A DNA stretch of 64,000 nucleotides from Candidatus Brocadia sp. (GCA_021646415.1 SOEU01000004.1:121689-185688); one strand, 5' to 3'; positions 35,524 to 46,448 are shown, counted from the first letter of the stretch. Notes: generated by a model not told the origin, from the letters alone. Program-made: numbers and translations.

Positions 35524-35684
35524 AATTTAGCACGAATATGAGGAATTATCAAATACAAACTGACGGGGTTATACGCCAATCTAATGGTAACCTAAGCATT
35601 TAACCATCCTGGTAATTATTTTATCATCCCGGTTCCAAATTCAAAGATCCAAATCCGGGTCAGATTGGAAAATCACCTGATAAC

Positions 35685-37697
35685 TTACTTCTGTTTAAAG
35701 ATGGTATTCATATCAGATTTGTAAAAACGGTAGGTATTTTTCCCCCGTGCCTTGGAAATGTACATGGCAATGTCTGCCTTTTTGACCAGGTCTGCTTTGT
35801 CATCCCCATCGAGTGGATAGAGACTAACGCCAATGCTCGTAGAGATGTGAATTTCGTGGCCTTCAAGCAGAAAGGGCTGGTTTAGTGCATCAATAATTTT
35901 ACTTGCAACAATGATAGTATTTAGTGCATGAACAAGGTCAGGGAGAATGATCGTAAATTCATCGCCACCCGTGCGCGCGATCGTGTCACCCTCACGAACA
36001 CATCGCGTCAGCCGCTCGGCGACCGCCTTGAGCAACAAATCACCTATGTGATGTCCCAGAGAGTCATTGATAGTTTTGAAGTGATCCAGGTCAAGGATCA
36101 TAACAGCCACCATCTTTCCATTACGCTTTGCCTGAACTATTGCTACTTTCAAACGGTCATGAAATAAATTGCGGTTGGGTAAGTTTGTGAGGGTATCATG
36201 ATAGGCCATGTAGGTGATACGGGACTCCGACTGCCTGCGTGCAATCGCATTTCCTATAATCTCTGCCATAATGCGAAGCAGTGCAATATCTTCTTCATGC
36301 CATGGGTCAATAGCCACGACATTGTCAAAACCAACAAACCCGGCCAATTCCTTTTCAGCATATACCGGAAGGATTAGTATTGCCTTGATACCCTGCCTCT
36401 TAAATTCCTCTTTTTCAGTTGCAGCCTCAGGCGGCATTTTAGAAACATCGGCAATATGAATTACCTTGCCAGCATGCAAGTTCTCCAACAGCCAGGGCAA
36501 CATCGCAGCGGGAAGATTTTGGAGATGCTGGATTTCAGATGCGACCCCTTCGCCACACCATTCATGGGTGTTGTCCATAATTTTGCCGTTATCACGAAAC
36601 TGGAAGAGGTACGCTCTGCTGGCTTCACTCAGCCGGCCTGCATCGGCCAATGATTTAAAAACGGCATTGTTAAAATCCGAAAGAGTAACAAATCTTGTGG
36701 AGATATTGGCAACGGTCTTTTCAAAGTCTATTCTGCGCCTGAGGGCCTCTTCCGATTGTTTTCGTTCAATGAACTGGCCGATCTGACCGCCTATGGAGGC
36801 CATCATCCTGAGCAGGTCTTCATCCGGTGGTTGTATCGCATTGCTAAAAAATTCAATTGCGCTCAACACATTGTTTCCAATCAAAATGGGAAAACCAAAA
36901 GCCCCGTACAATCCCTCTTTCGCCGCGACTGGTGCCCGGGGAAAGTTTGCATCAGAAACGACGTTGGTAATCCAGAGGGGTTTTTTGCTGGCATAAACAC
37001 TGCCTGGCAATCCGACACCAGGTAAAAAGGTAATCTGCCGGGTAAGTGCTTCAAACTCCGGAACCTTTAACGACGGCTTGTGCCAGATTTCAATACAATT
37101 GAGCACATTGGTTTTCCTATCAACAGTCCAGAACGCGCCTAAGTCCCATTCAAGACTTTCACATATGGCTTGAAGAATTTTTGGAATGGCCTCTTTAAAT
37201 GTGGCAGACTCTGCCAATACCTGCGTGGTGGCATACAACACGTTTTTGCGCCGTTTAATCCGTTTGGACTCGGTAATGTCAGTCAATGTAATAATGCAGC
37301 CGACCACCGTATTCTGTGAATTCTTCAGGGGTGAGGCGTTGATGAGCAGATTGAATACTTTAATATCGTACGGGCGAGTAGAGGAGAAATATTCCAGTCT
37401 CACTTCATCTTCCCGAAATTCTTTACCACGCAAAACATCTGCAATCCGGAAATTTCTGTAATGCTGTTTTTCCCTCTTAAACCGCATCGGAAAGATAGTT
37501 TCAAATGGCTGTAGTAATGGCTCTTTGCCACAAATGACTTTGGCTGTTTTACTGGCATGAATGATCAGGCCATTTACGTCGCATATCACAATGACTTCCA
37601 TCGCCTGGTCGAGGATCGCATGTGTCAGGTATTCAGCAGTTACGGCTTCTTCATTTTCAAGCTGTAGTTCTGTTTTTGTTTTATCATGGTTACTCAT
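35685..37697 (-). CDS. PAS-GAF-GAF-GGDEF diguanylate cyclase
   Basis: About 670 residues from ATG 37697 (M-S-N-H-D-K-T-K). A PAS-like sensor (residues ~25-150) is followed by two GAF domains (~160-320 and ~335-490). The GGDEF domain (~505-660) has N-L-P-N-R-N-L-F and the intact active site R-T-G-G-D-E-F, preceded by R-E-G-D as an inhibitory I-site. It should make c-di-GMP from two GTP, with product feedback. There is no transmembrane segment, so it is a cytoplasmic sensor. A c-di-GMP riboswitch lies 2 kb away. Confidence 0.92.
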   Translation of the reverse strand: MSNHDKTKTELQLENEEAVTAEYLTHAILDQAMEVIVICDVNGLIIHASKTAKVICGKEPLLQPFETIFPMRFKREKQHYRNFRIADVLRGKEFREDEVRLEYFSSTRPYDIKVFNLLINASPLKNSQNTVVGCIITLTDITESKRIKRRKNVLYATTQVLAESATFKEAIPKILQAICESLEWDLGAFWTVDRKTNVLNCIEIWHKPSLKVPEFEALTRQITFLPGVGLPGSVYASKKPLWITNVVSDANFPRAPVAAKEGLYGAFGFPILIGNNVLSAIEFFSNAIQPPDEDLLRMMASIGGQIGQFIERKQSEEALRRRIDFEKTVANISTRFVTLSDFNNAVFKSLADAGRLSEASRAYLFQFRDNGKIMDNTHEWCGEGVASEIQHLQNLPAAMLPWLLENLHAGKVIHIADVSKMPPEAATEKEEFKRQGIKAILILPVYAEKELAGFVGFDNVVAIDPWHEEDIALLRIMAEIIGNAIARRQSESRITYMAYHDTLTNLPNRNLFHDRLKVAIVQAKRNGKMVAVMILDLDHFKTINDSLGHHIGDLLLKAVAERLTRCVREGDTIARTGGDEFTIILPDLVHALNTIIVASKIIDALNQPFLLEGHEIHISTSIGVSLYPLDGDDKADLVKKADIAMYISKARGKNTYRFYKSDMNTIFKQK

Positions 37698-37843
37698 AGG
37701 AGTATTTTGATAATTTCCCGGATGAAAATTGGAAATGCATCCCAACCTTCAAGAAAATTTAATTCAACACCACAAATTATCTGAAAAGAAATAATATGAT
37801 ATGCCGCTCCTTCCTTGTTGCCAAAACATACCGTAATTTAATA

Positions 37844-39367
37844 TCAGATTGGTTTTTGCTTCAACTGTTTTTTCATCTCTATCGCGATCTCTTCCTCTCC
37901 TCCCTCTTCAAGCATTACCGTCTGCCTGCCTTTCCGATACCCCCTTTTCTTTGTCGTTATTTTATAAGTATCAGCCTCTAAGTCCGCGAATTCAAAGGAT
38001 CCTTCCGTATCGGAGAGGGTTTTCTTCCTGATCTTTGTTTCTTTTCCTTTGAGATTTACCTTTACCGATACAAGGGGATTACCTTTGATGTCCACAACAT
38101 ATCCATATATTTTACCAGTTTTCACCGGGGTAGGTACCTGCGTTGGTACTGTTGAGGGTGTGGGTATTGGTGTAGGTGTTTGTGAAGGAGAGGTGGGTGT
38201 TGGTCTTGGAGTATTTGTGGCAAGTTTATAAATTTTACCATCCAAATCACAGAGATAAACTTCATTATACTTATCAACCCCAAAAGATGAAATATTAATA
38301 TCTTCTTTTAATAAAAGGGCATTCGAAACTGGGTTAATACCATCATATTTTAATGCCCATACTCTGCCAGTGCAGTAATCACCATACAGATATCTGCCGG
38401 AAAGCTCTGGAAATATTTTCCCACGATAAACATAGCCACCAGTTACTGAGCACCCACCCTGATCATCATGGCCATACTCCCATATCGGCAATGCAAGTCC
38501 GGAAGTATTGCAGGAAGAAGATTTATAACAGTGATTTCCTTCCATGATCTTCCAGCCATAGTTTTTCCCTTTTTCAACAATGTCAATCTCTTCCCATAAA
38601 TCCTGGCCCACATCCCCTGTCCATAACCGGCCAGTAACAGAATCAAAGCAGAATCTCCAGGGATTGCGTAAACCATACGCATAAATTTCTTCTTTGTAGC
38701 CTTGTGTGTTTCCTGCAAATGGATTATCAGGCGGGATACAATAATTTTTATCGTCTGATGTGCAGTTTACATCGAGACGTAATATCTTTCCAAGGAAAGA
38801 TGATTTATTTTGCCCATTATTCTGAGGATCGCCAGCAGAGCCTCCGTCTCCTAATGCAATATATAAATATCCATCAAGGCCAAAGGCAAGCTGACCACCG
38901 TTATGGTTGCTATAGGGCTGATTTACCTGAAATAAAATAAGTTCACTCTTTTTGTCAGCTGAATTGGAGTTGGTTGTACTTACCGAGTATCGTGCAATAA
39001 CGGAGCGAAGGGGTTTGGGTGCCGTATAATTCACATAAAAATATCCGTTCTTTTCATAATCAGGATGAAAGGCAAGTCCCAGCAATCCTAACTCGCCACC
39101 AGCAATTACTTTGTCCCGGATATCCAAAAAAATCTTTGCTGACTTTACGTTTGATGTATTTTCGAAAACAGAAATGAGTCCATTTTGCGATACGACAAAG
39201 AGCCGATTTGTACCATCACCGGCGTGTTGTAAATCCAGGGGTCTATTAAAGGAAAGATTGGGGAATGCATCTTGTAATTTATATGACTGCTGAGCTTGTT
39301 GGGCATTAACAATGCAGGATACAGAAAACAGTAAAAAGAAATTGGTCAATATATGTGGGAATTTCAT
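37844..39367 (-). CDS. PQQ-type sugar dehydrogenase with C-terminal CarboxypepD_reg-like domain
   Basis: From ATG 39367, nine bases after AAGGTGG: 507 residues with a signal peptide (L-T-N-F-F-L-L-F-S-V-S-C-I-V-N-A). The beta-propeller shows L-G-L-A-F-H-P-D-Y-E-K-N-G-Y-F-Y-V, N-H-N-G-G-Q-L-A-F-G and L-R-N-P-W-R-F-C-F-D as in glucose/sorbosone dehydrogenases. A Pro/Thr linker near residue 395 leads to an Ig-like regulatory domain (V-V-D-I-K-G-N-P-L-V-S-V, D-T-E-G-S-F-E-F). Substrate and cofactor are unproven. Confidence 0.88.
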   Translation of the reverse strand: MKFPHILTNFFLLFSVSCIVNAQQAQQSYKLQDAFPNLSFNRPLDLQHAGDGTNRLFVVSQNGLISVFENTSNVKSAKIFLDIRDKVIAGGELGLLGLAFHPDYEKNGYFYVNYTAPKPLRSVIARYSVSTTNSNSADKKSELILFQVNQPYSNHNGGQLAFGLDGYLYIALGDGGSAGDPQNNGQNKSSFLGKILRLDVNCTSDDKNYCIPPDNPFAGNTQGYKEEIYAYGLRNPWRFCFDSVTGRLWTGDVGQDLWEEIDIVEKGKNYGWKIMEGNHCYKSSSCNTSGLALPIWEYGHDDQGGCSVTGGYVYRGKIFPELSGRYLYGDYCTGRVWALKYDGINPVSNALLLKEDINISSFGVDKYNEVYLCDLDGKIYKLATNTPRPTPTSPSQTPTPIPTPSTVPTQVPTPVKTGKIYGYVVDIKGNPLVSVKVNLKGKETKIRKKTLSDTEGSFEFADLEADTYKITTKKRGYRKGRQTVMLEEGGEEEIAIEMKKQLKQKPI

Positions 39368-39426
39368 AACAGGTTCCACCTTAGTGCGGTTGTTTAAAAA
39401 GTTCTAAAAATCGATTTTATATTCCA

Positions 39427-40551
39427 TTATTGAAGCGTCGTACATACCTTTTGCGTCATAGGCAATTCCAGGATTATAATGTGCCTTGGGTATGCATATT
39501 GTACCTCTGATGCCTTTGACAGGGCAATAGTATACTCTTCTATGGCCTTATCGGTCAGACCTTGTTGAAAGCATTCCTTTCCCCGATTGTTATGTGCATT
39601 AAAACTGCAAGGGGTGTCATTCACGGTGTGGAGCCACAGTGTCCGCTCATCAGTCCAAATCCTATTGTGCTTAATGGTACAGGTAAAATAAAAACAAGTA
39701 TGGCTATTAAACAAACCGAGACGACAGGGTTATACACAAAATGATAAGTGGTGCGTATTTTTTTTATAAGTATTCCCAGAAACATGCAAAATCCCAATGA
39801 AGGAATGTACAGATACCTTTCAGCCATACTATTGCCAATGGGTATAATATTCATACCGGGTATCAGCGTAATGAATATCCATAGAATAGAAAAGGTTATT
39901 TCCTTTTGTCTGTTGTAAAGCCGTAAGGTGATGAATACGATGCAAATCAACAAAACTCCGGAGAAGAAAAAAGGAGGTCTCATGGTGGATATTTCTGGTG
40001 TGATATGATAATCTGCGTTGAGAACAATGGGAAAGAATAGCAGCGTAACAAGTATTTTTATATTTTGAAGTATATATCTTTACATAAAAGAATAACGTCA
40101 ACAGAAAAAAGGTTGCGCATAACAGGTCTTCTCGAAACCCTACAGAATTTACGGTCTCGGTAAGTATGGGATGAACGCCAAAAAACAAAGACGATATTCC
40201 CGCAAGCTCAAGGTCTTTGGTTATTTCAGAAATTAAGGAATATACCAAAAAGACATTTAACGCATGGAGTAATAAATTCGCTAAATGGAATCCAAAAGGA
40301 TTATGATGCCACAGGGTATAATCTATAAAATAGGATAGGGTGACAAGTGGACGATAGCTGAGTTCCCCTGATATCTTGAAGTAATTGCCGGTAAAAAGTG
40401 TCGGGAAATACTTCCAATCCTTTATATACGGATTGTTCACAATAATCCTGAAATCATCGAACACAAATTGATGATGAAGCGTGTTCAGATACGCCAGAAG
40501 TGAAACTGACGAAATCAGGAGGGGCAGGAAAATTCGATAATTTTTAGTCAA
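39427..40551 (-). pseudogene. TMTC-like membrane protein with TPR tail, disrupted
   Basis: Intact N-terminus: H-Q-F-V-F-D-D-F-R-I-I-V-N-N-P-Y-I, Y-R-P-L-V-T-L-S-Y and V-H-P-I-L-T-E-T-V-N-S-V-G-F-R-E-D-L. The reading then jumps frame near 40060 with a large central deletion (to K-I-L-V-T-L-L-F-F-P-I-V). It continues M-N-I-I-P-I-G-N-S-M-A-E-R-Y-L-Y-I-P-S-L-G, and shifts again near 39690 into D-E-R-T-L-W-L-H-T-V and A-H-N-N-R-G-K-E-C-F (TPR). The intact family is roughly twice as long, so this is a pseudogene. Confidence 0.8.
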
Positions 40552-40716
40552 AGGAGATAGTGGATTTTAAATACCTTATATGAGGTTATATTTATAAATA
40601 AGTTACGTTTAAAGCAATACAAATAGGCCGTTTAAACCGTTTCAATGGTTTCAATGGCTTTTATTCATCTGTCCAGGTTGATGCCTCGATAACATAGTAT
40701 GATGTACTAACTAATT

Positions 40717-41586
40717 TTACGCCCTGGGATGTGCCTTGTCATATACCTGTTTCAGCCGTTCTGTGGTTATATGGGTATAGATTTGGGTTGTAGAAAGGTT
40801 GGCATGTCCCAGAAGCTCTTGTACAGAACGCAAATCGGCGCCGCGGTCTAGCAGGTGGGTTGCAAAACTATGCCGAAAGGTATGGGGAGAAATATTCAGG
40901 CTTAGGCCTGCTTTTTTTACATACTTTTCCAGCATCCTTGCCACACTGCGTTCGGTAAGACGTCCGCCCCGGTTGTTTAAAAAAAGGGCTTTACTGTCTG
41001 AATTCCTTTTGTCCATATATAACCGTATGGCATCTAAGGCATGATTCCCAATAGGTTGTAAACGTTCCTTTTTACCCTTCCCCTTTACTTTAATAACTTC
41101 ATTGAAGAAGTCCACATCTGCAACATCGATTCCTACCAATTCGCTTACCCTCATACCCGTACTGTATAAGGTTTCCAAAATGGCCCTATCGCGGATGCCC
41201 AACAATGTATTCAAACCAGGTAGATTTAAAAGGGTTTCCGTCTCGTTGATACTCATAAATCCGGGGAGTTTTCTTTCCAGCTTAGGTGCACGAATATTCT
41301 CCAGGGGATTGAATTTTAAAATACCCTCACGGCATAGAAATTTGTATAGGGATCTGATAGAAACTAATTTTCTGGCAATCGTTGTTTTAGAATAGTCTTG
41401 TTTTTTCAGGAAGGCAAGAAATCTTCTCAGGAATAAACGGGTGACATTTCCAAGATCACGGCAACCTTCGGTGCCAAGAAATGAAAGGAATTGGTGTAAG
41501 TCATTCCGATAAGCCCGTAAGGTCTGCGATGAAAAATTTCTGTTGTGTTCAATATGGGCCAGGTATTTATTGATATAATCCTGCAT
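40717..41586 (-). CDS. xerD: Tyrosine recombinase XerC/XerD
   Basis: 289 residues. The SAM-like N-terminal domain (Y-L-A-H-I-E-H-N-R-N-F-S-S-Q-T-L) is followed by the catalytic set: Arg in S-T-G-M-R-V-S-E-L, Lys in K-G-K-K-E-R, H-T-F-R-H-S-F-A-T-H, His in L-G-H-A-N-L-S-T-T, and Tyr in Q-I-Y-T-H. Normal length for Xer proteins that resolve chromosome dimers. XerC against XerD cannot be settled here. Confidence 0.9.
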   Translation of the reverse strand: MQDYINKYLAHIEHNRNFSSQTLRAYRNDLHQFLSFLGTEGCRDLGNVTRLFLRRFLAFLKKQDYSKTTIARKLVSIRSLYKFLCREGILKFNPLENIRAPKLERKLPGFMSINETETLLNLPGLNTLLGIRDRAILETLYSTGMRVSELVGIDVADVDFFNEVIKVKGKGKKERLQPIGNHALDAIRLYMDKRNSDSKALFLNNRGGRLTERSVARMLEKYVKKAGLSLNISPHTFRHSFATHLLDRGADLRSVQELLGHANLSTTQIYTHITTERLKQVYDKAHPRA

Positions 41587-41954
41587 AATTTGGACCCTTT
41601 AACCACAGAATTCACTGAAAAACAGTTTAAAAAATAAGGTGAAAGGGAGAAGAAGGGGGAGATGGAATAAAAATATGTTTTTTGGTTTTTCTTTCCATTT
41701 TTTGATTCCCCATTTTCTCCTTATTTTTTATTTTTGTTCTTCAACAAAAAACTCGCGTGTGCTCTGTGGTTTGCCTTTTGTATTTGATTGTTGATTTTTG
41801 ATGTTAGCATACCCATCGTGAAATGACAAGGATAAAAACGGCATTTTAAGGCACTGAACAGGCGATTTGCCTTGACAAAAAATTGCACCACCTTTAAAAT
41901 TACTCACCATAAAATAAGCCTACAAAAAGAAGTCTTGAAGTGTAATATCAAATA
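41587..41954. other. Intergenic AT-rich region
   Basis: Divergent promoter space between xer and pabB. It is rich in T-runs (for example near 41675-41735). I see no gene or RNA. Confidence 0.4.
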
Positions 41955-43391
41955 ATGGATTCAAACAAGAGTATAGCAGGTGAAATTTTTATCCGGGAAA
42001 TCAAGGATGCTTGCTCCCCTTTAGAAGCATTTTGCCGGTTTGCTTCCCGTGCGAACGTATTTTTTCTCGACAGTGCCTTGCCTGTAAAAGGGATTTCAAG
42101 ATATTCCTTTCTGGGTTTTAATCCTTTTTTGGTAATGAAGGCGAAGCAACGGAAGATCACCCTGACCGACTGTAATGGTGTACTCGAAATTGAAGGGAAC
42201 CCCTTTGAACACCTGCGTGAGTTACTCAAACAGTTTTCATTACAAAACACGATTGAATCCATCCCGTTCCAATGCGGCATGGTGGGATATTTTGGTTATG
42301 ACCTGTGCCATTTTATCGAACGGTTACCCATAAAGGCTGTGGACGATATTGGACTGCCGGATATGTATATGGGATTTTATGATACTATTGTGTCGTATGA
42401 TAATTTTCTCAACAGGTGCTACGTAATCGGGGCGGATTTTGGTTTAGATAATACACTGAAAGAGAGAATGGAACACGTGGTTGACGTATTGTGTAGAAAA
42501 TTCGATACGGGTTACGAGTCCATGGACGGTAAGCCTAATTCAGAAATACCTGAACCCACACTGAAATTTAATTTCACAAAAGAACTCTATATCGATGCAA
42601 TCAAACGCATCAAGGACTATATTACGGCAGGGGACGTCTATCAGGTAAATCTCTCTCAACGGATAGAGACTCAGATTGATATCCCTTCCTATGAACTGTA
42701 CAGAAAATTGCGTTTGATAAATCCTGCTCCGTTTTCGGGTTATTTGGCCTTTGACGACGTTGCTGTCATCAGTTCCTCGCCAGAGCGATTCCTTCATATT
42801 AATGCCAGACATGTCCAAACCCGCCCTATCAAGGGTACACGACCGCGGGGTAAGGATGCAAAGACAGACGAGGTTATGAAACAGGCACTGCTTTCGAGTC
42901 CGAAGGACGATGCAGAGCTTACCATGATCATTGATCTGGAGCGTAACGATCTCGGACGTGTGTGCGATTACGGTTCTGTCAGGGTTGTAGAAAGAAAGGT
43001 TTTGGAGGCCTATCCCACCGTATATCATCTAGTCTCTACAATTGATGGTGACCTGTACGAACGATATGATTTCATAGACCTCCTCAAGGCCATGTTCCCT
43101 GGCGGTTCCATCACAGGGGCACCGAAGATACGTGCTATGCAGATCATTGATGAACTTGAACCTACCCAAAGAAGCGTTTACACAGGAGCTATCGGTTATA
43201 TCGGATTTAACGGGGATGCGGACCTGAATATCGCTATACGAACTTTCATTATGAAGGATAAAAAGGTATATTTCCAGGTTGGTAGCGGTATTGTTGCGGA
43301 TTCAAATGAGGAAGAGGAATATGAAGAGACTCTGCATAAGGCCAGGGCCCTCATTGATTCATTAAAAACATGCCCAATCTCATCTTCTTAA
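41955..43391 (+). CDS. pabB: Aminodeoxychorismate synthase component I
   Basis: 478 residues of the chorismate-utilising enzyme fold. R-P-I-K-G-T-R-P-R holds the Lys typical of PabB. S-S-P-E-R-F-L, D-L-E-R-N-D-L-G-R-V, P-G-G-S-I-T-G-A-P-K-I-R-A-M and Y-T-G-A-I-G-Y complete the site. It converts chorismate with ammonia (from PabA) to aminodeoxychorismate for folate. Its last 22 bases overlap pabC, which acts next in the pathway. Anthranilate synthase is less likely given the pabC neighbour. Confidence 0.9.
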   Translation: MDSNKSIAGEIFIREIKDACSPLEAFCRFASRANVFFLDSALPVKGISRYSFLGFNPFLVMKAKQRKITLTDCNGVLEIEGNPFEHLRELLKQFSLQNTIESIPFQCGMVGYFGYDLCHFIERLPIKAVDDIGLPDMYMGFYDTIVSYDNFLNRCYVIGADFGLDNTLKERMEHVVDVLCRKFDTGYESMDGKPNSEIPEPTLKFNFTKELYIDAIKRIKDYITAGDVYQVNLSQRIETQIDIPSYELYRKLRLINPAPFSGYLAFDDVAVISSSPERFLHINARHVQTRPIKGTRPRGKDAKTDEVMKQALLSSPKDDAELTMIIDLERNDLGRVCDYGSVRVVERKVLEAYPTVYHLVSTIDGDLYERYDFIDLLKAMFPGGSITGAPKIRAMQIIDELEPTQRSVYTGAIGYIGFNGDADLNIAIRTFIMKDKKVYFQVGSGIVADSNEEEEYEETLHKARALIDSLKTCPISSS

Positions 43392-44221
43392 ACGGTAAAA
43401 TTGTGGAAGAAACCCAGGGACATGTAAGTATCCTGGACCGTGGTTTTCTCTATGGTGACGGGCTCTTTGAAACCCTCAGGGCTTATGATAAAAAACCTTT
43501 CCGTCTGGAAGATCATGTTACGCGTCTCTCAAACTCTGTTCAGCATTTCGGAATCCCTTTTCATTATACACCCCTGCAAATACGGCATATCATTGAACAA
43601 CTCCTCACCCGGAATAATTTACCAGACGCCTATATCCGGATGACGTTGTCTCGCGGGTCCGGAGCCAACGGACTCATTCCCACAGGTATATGCAATCCCA
43701 CCTTTGTGATTTATACAAAGCCGTTTATTGCTTATTCAGCAACATTGTATAAAACAGGTGTATCGCTTATTACTTCCCATATACAAAGGAGTACCACCTG
43801 TCCCATCTCAGCGCACAAGACTCTAAACTATCTGACCAATTACCTCGTTAAAAAAGAGGCGGTTGAGAAGGGCGTTCACGATGCAATTATTCTGAACACA
43901 GAGGGTCATGTTGCCGAATGCGCTGTAAGTAATATCTTCATTGTTGAGAGAGGTACCGTTATTACCCCTTCCCTACAGGCCAATATCCTGCCAGGTATCA
44001 CCCGTAAGATCATCCTGGAGTTAAGCAAAGAAAATGGCATTCATGTTTCAGAGGAGCTATTTGGGATGGAAAGGGTTCGGGCGGCTGAAGAAGTCTTTCT
44101 TACCAACTCTCTTATGGAAATAATGCCCGTCTCTAAGATTGAAGGACGGACCGTTGGTATGCTTGCCCCGGGTGCCGTAACTAGCTTTTTGCATGAAAAA
44201 TACAAGGTTTTAACACATTAA
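43370..44221 (+). CDS. pabC: Class IV aminotransferase, probable aminodeoxychorismate lyase
   Basis: A 283-residue PLP fold-type IV enzyme. D-R-G-F-L-Y-G-D-G-L-F-E-T, the PLP Lys in S-A-H-K-T-L-N-Y, E-C-A-V-S-N-I-F-I-V and L-P-G-I-T-R match PabC/IlvE. The overlap with pabB makes 4-amino-4-deoxychorismate lyase (to p-aminobenzoate and pyruvate) the best call. A branched-chain or D-amino acid aminotransferase remains possible from sequence alone. Confidence 0.85.
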   Translation: MPNLIFLNGKIVEETQGHVSILDRGFLYGDGLFETLRAYDKKPFRLEDHVTRLSNSVQHFGIPFHYTPLQIRHIIEQLLTRNNLPDAYIRMTLSRGSGANGLIPTGICNPTFVIYTKPFIAYSATLYKTGVSLITSHIQRSTTCPISAHKTLNYLTNYLVKKEAVEKGVHDAIILNTEGHVAECAVSNIFIVERGTVITPSLQANILPGITRKIILELSKENGIHVSEELFGMERVRAAEEVFLTNSLMEIMPVSKIEGRTVGMLAPGAVTSFLHEKYKVLTH

Positions 44222-44318
44222 GGTTCTTGTCTGATTCGGCTGAATATGGAAATTCCTATACAATCAAGGTAAGAATCACTAAAATAATGCAATAGAAAAT
44301 ATGAATATTTATTATTAG

Positions 44319-44420
44319 ATGGGTGACCCTTTAACCTTCCCTTAAACATGAATCACTCACCAGATGAAATAATAAAGTTTTTTCACAACGAGTTAAATGG
44401 GGATATCCAGGGTCACCCAT
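44319..44420. mobile_element. 102-bp MITE-like element
   Basis: Perfect 12-bp terminal inverted repeats ATGGGTGACCCT and AGGGTCACCCAT bound the element, flanked on both sides by TAG as a possible target duplication. The inside (AT-rich) codes for nothing. It lies between pabC and the IS110 element. Confidence 0.6.
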
Positions 44421-45209
44421 TAGAAGGCTTTTGTCAAGCGAAAAAAAATTCTCTCGAGCAAAAAATCGAAGATTTTTTGCCTTTATTATCACGAAAATGA
44501 TATTGTCTCATAAGCATTCACCTCATTGACCGCACCCGTATTTTCTCCTTTGTAGTTACGGATTACAAAAATCCGCACCAGTCACCCATCCGGATCAAGG
44601 CTCGTGCTGAACAAATTCAGCACACGTTCAGGAATTATTCCTCATTTCCATGAGGACGTGCTTGTACGATAAATTCCTTATGCCCCTGGCAAGTAGCTGC
44701 CCCAGAAAATCGTTGGTACCATGCTGTGTCCAATTGTTTGTCACAAACCTGTGGCTCTCCGGCCAACCCCTTGTGGCTCACAGCATAGGCGGACTTTGAA
44801 GATCATGCCTTCAGACTCCATTTTATGCATGGAACAGCTTCCCAATCACATCTCATGGATTGATTACCAACCCTTATACCGGTTCACTGCCCCATTCTTT
44901 CATTCCTTTACATACCTCTGCTTCCCTGTTCTTTCATCTCTTTGATCTGATCCTCCTCTCTTGCACTTTTTCCTTTGCCTTTGCTCTTCACATGACTTTC
45001 TCTTTAAACATATCTTTTTTCGGGTGTTAAATAACCCATGAATGGCTTTTTCCAGGGCAATCTTCTGCCACCCCTCGTACTGATTATTGACAAATTATCC
45101 GGGATTCCCTTTCCCTTACTCCTTTCTCTGGTGAGTGGAACAGTTTCCATTTTATTTGGGTTTTATAAACCACTTCGTATCTCTTTGGTTCCCTGCTCCA
45201 CCCACGGTT
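44421..45209 (-). other. Long noncoding flank downstream of the IS110 transposase
   Basis: About 790 bp without a convincing gene. A hairpin GTGCTGAA-CAAA-TTCAGCAC lies at about 44614, and several purine-rich tracts run on the minus strand. Part of it likely belongs to the IS110 element, in which noncoding ends encode a guide (bridge) RNA. The element boundary is not visible because IS110 lacks terminal inverted repeats. Confidence 0.4.
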
Positions 45210-46226
45210 TTAGTGAAATAATTTCTTCGGATCAAACGGTGTTTGGTCCTTTATGATAAAGTAACATGCCCTGGCTATCTTGTTACTCAATGCCTTGATT
45301 GCTACGATTTTGTTCGTCTTCGCTGCCTTGCGTTGATACCATCTTCTGGCAGGTTCACTATATCTCACCATAAAATTTGCCGCTTCCACATACGCCCACG
45401 CCAAATATTTGTTCCCGTTCTTTTTATTCCCCTCTCCCTTCTTCTTCCCGTTTGATATCTTTTGGGACGATACACACCGGCAGTATGAGGAGTAATCTGA
45501 TACCGTGGGAAACCGGTTAATATCTCCTGTCTCAAGCATGATCGTTATCCCTAATATCTTGCCTATCCCCGGTACGGTGAGCAGTTCTTCATACGGATAT
45601 CGTAATTTTACCTCTTTCAGTACGGCCTTTTCTATCCGGTCTATCTGTTCATGGAAAAAGTCTATCACTGCCTTGTCGCTCTGCACGGCCATTTTGTGGT
45701 GTTCATCCGTTAACTGCTCGCTTATCTTTTCTTCGCTCAGCCTCTTCGCATCGTTGACGTTCACCTTTCTTCCCGTATTGCGATTCACCATGTTTTGCAG
45801 GCTTAATATGTGCGCTGTTCTGTGCCGTACCAACATGGTTCGCTTTCTCAATAAATCCCGTATCGGCCTTATCTCTTTCGGATAAATGTACCCTTCCGGT
45901 AATATGCCCAAACGCAGCAGATGTGCCAGCCAATAGGAATCCCAGGTGTCGTCCGTGTACTTCATGCCACTATACTGCTGCATCTCCGCAGGATTGGCCA
46001 GGTGTACCTGGTATTTCGCCGCCTGTAATCCGTCCACCAACCAATACCAGTTGTATGTCGACTCTACCGCAATCCCTTGTATCTTCTTCTGAAACGGCTC
46101 CAGTGTCTTTAAGATCATGCCAAGATCATTGGGGAGTTTCTTGCCAAATATCCGACTATCTTTCTTATCGATCACTCCCAGGTAACTATTATCCGAATGT
46201 AAATCTATTCCCACAAAATAACTCAT
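45210..46226 (-). mobile_element. IS110-family transposase (DEDD)
   Basis: A 338-residue, complete transposase. The N-terminal RuvC-like domain has G-I-D-L-H-S-D, I-A-V-E-S-T-Y-N-W and D-D-T-W-D-S-Y-W-L-A-H. The C-terminal transposase_20 domain has T-V-P-G-I-G-K-I-L-G-I-T and a serine within S-S-Y-C-R-C-V. AAGGAGGAGCAGAT precedes the ATG. Intact, so possibly active. Confidence 0.92.
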
Positions 46227-46448
46227 ATCTGCTCCTCCTTTCTTACCGTTTTCACCGTTTATTTCACGATGCCCTTATGATACAATTTGGCATCGAATTG
46301 TGAAGGAGCCTTCTATATGATTATCACATCTTAATTGTTAAATAATGATGGATATAAAATTAAAATAGATAATAACTTACAAAACTTTTCAAAGCCTCTT
46401 ATTCGTTATTTTCCTTAGATTTAATTCAAAAAAGGAAGGGCGATACAG

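Noticed and set aside
44721..44945. 74-aa plus-strand ORF near the IS110 element
   Set aside because: Its low-complexity, Cys- and Pro-rich sequence has no recognisable features, and it lies in the IS110 noncoding flank.
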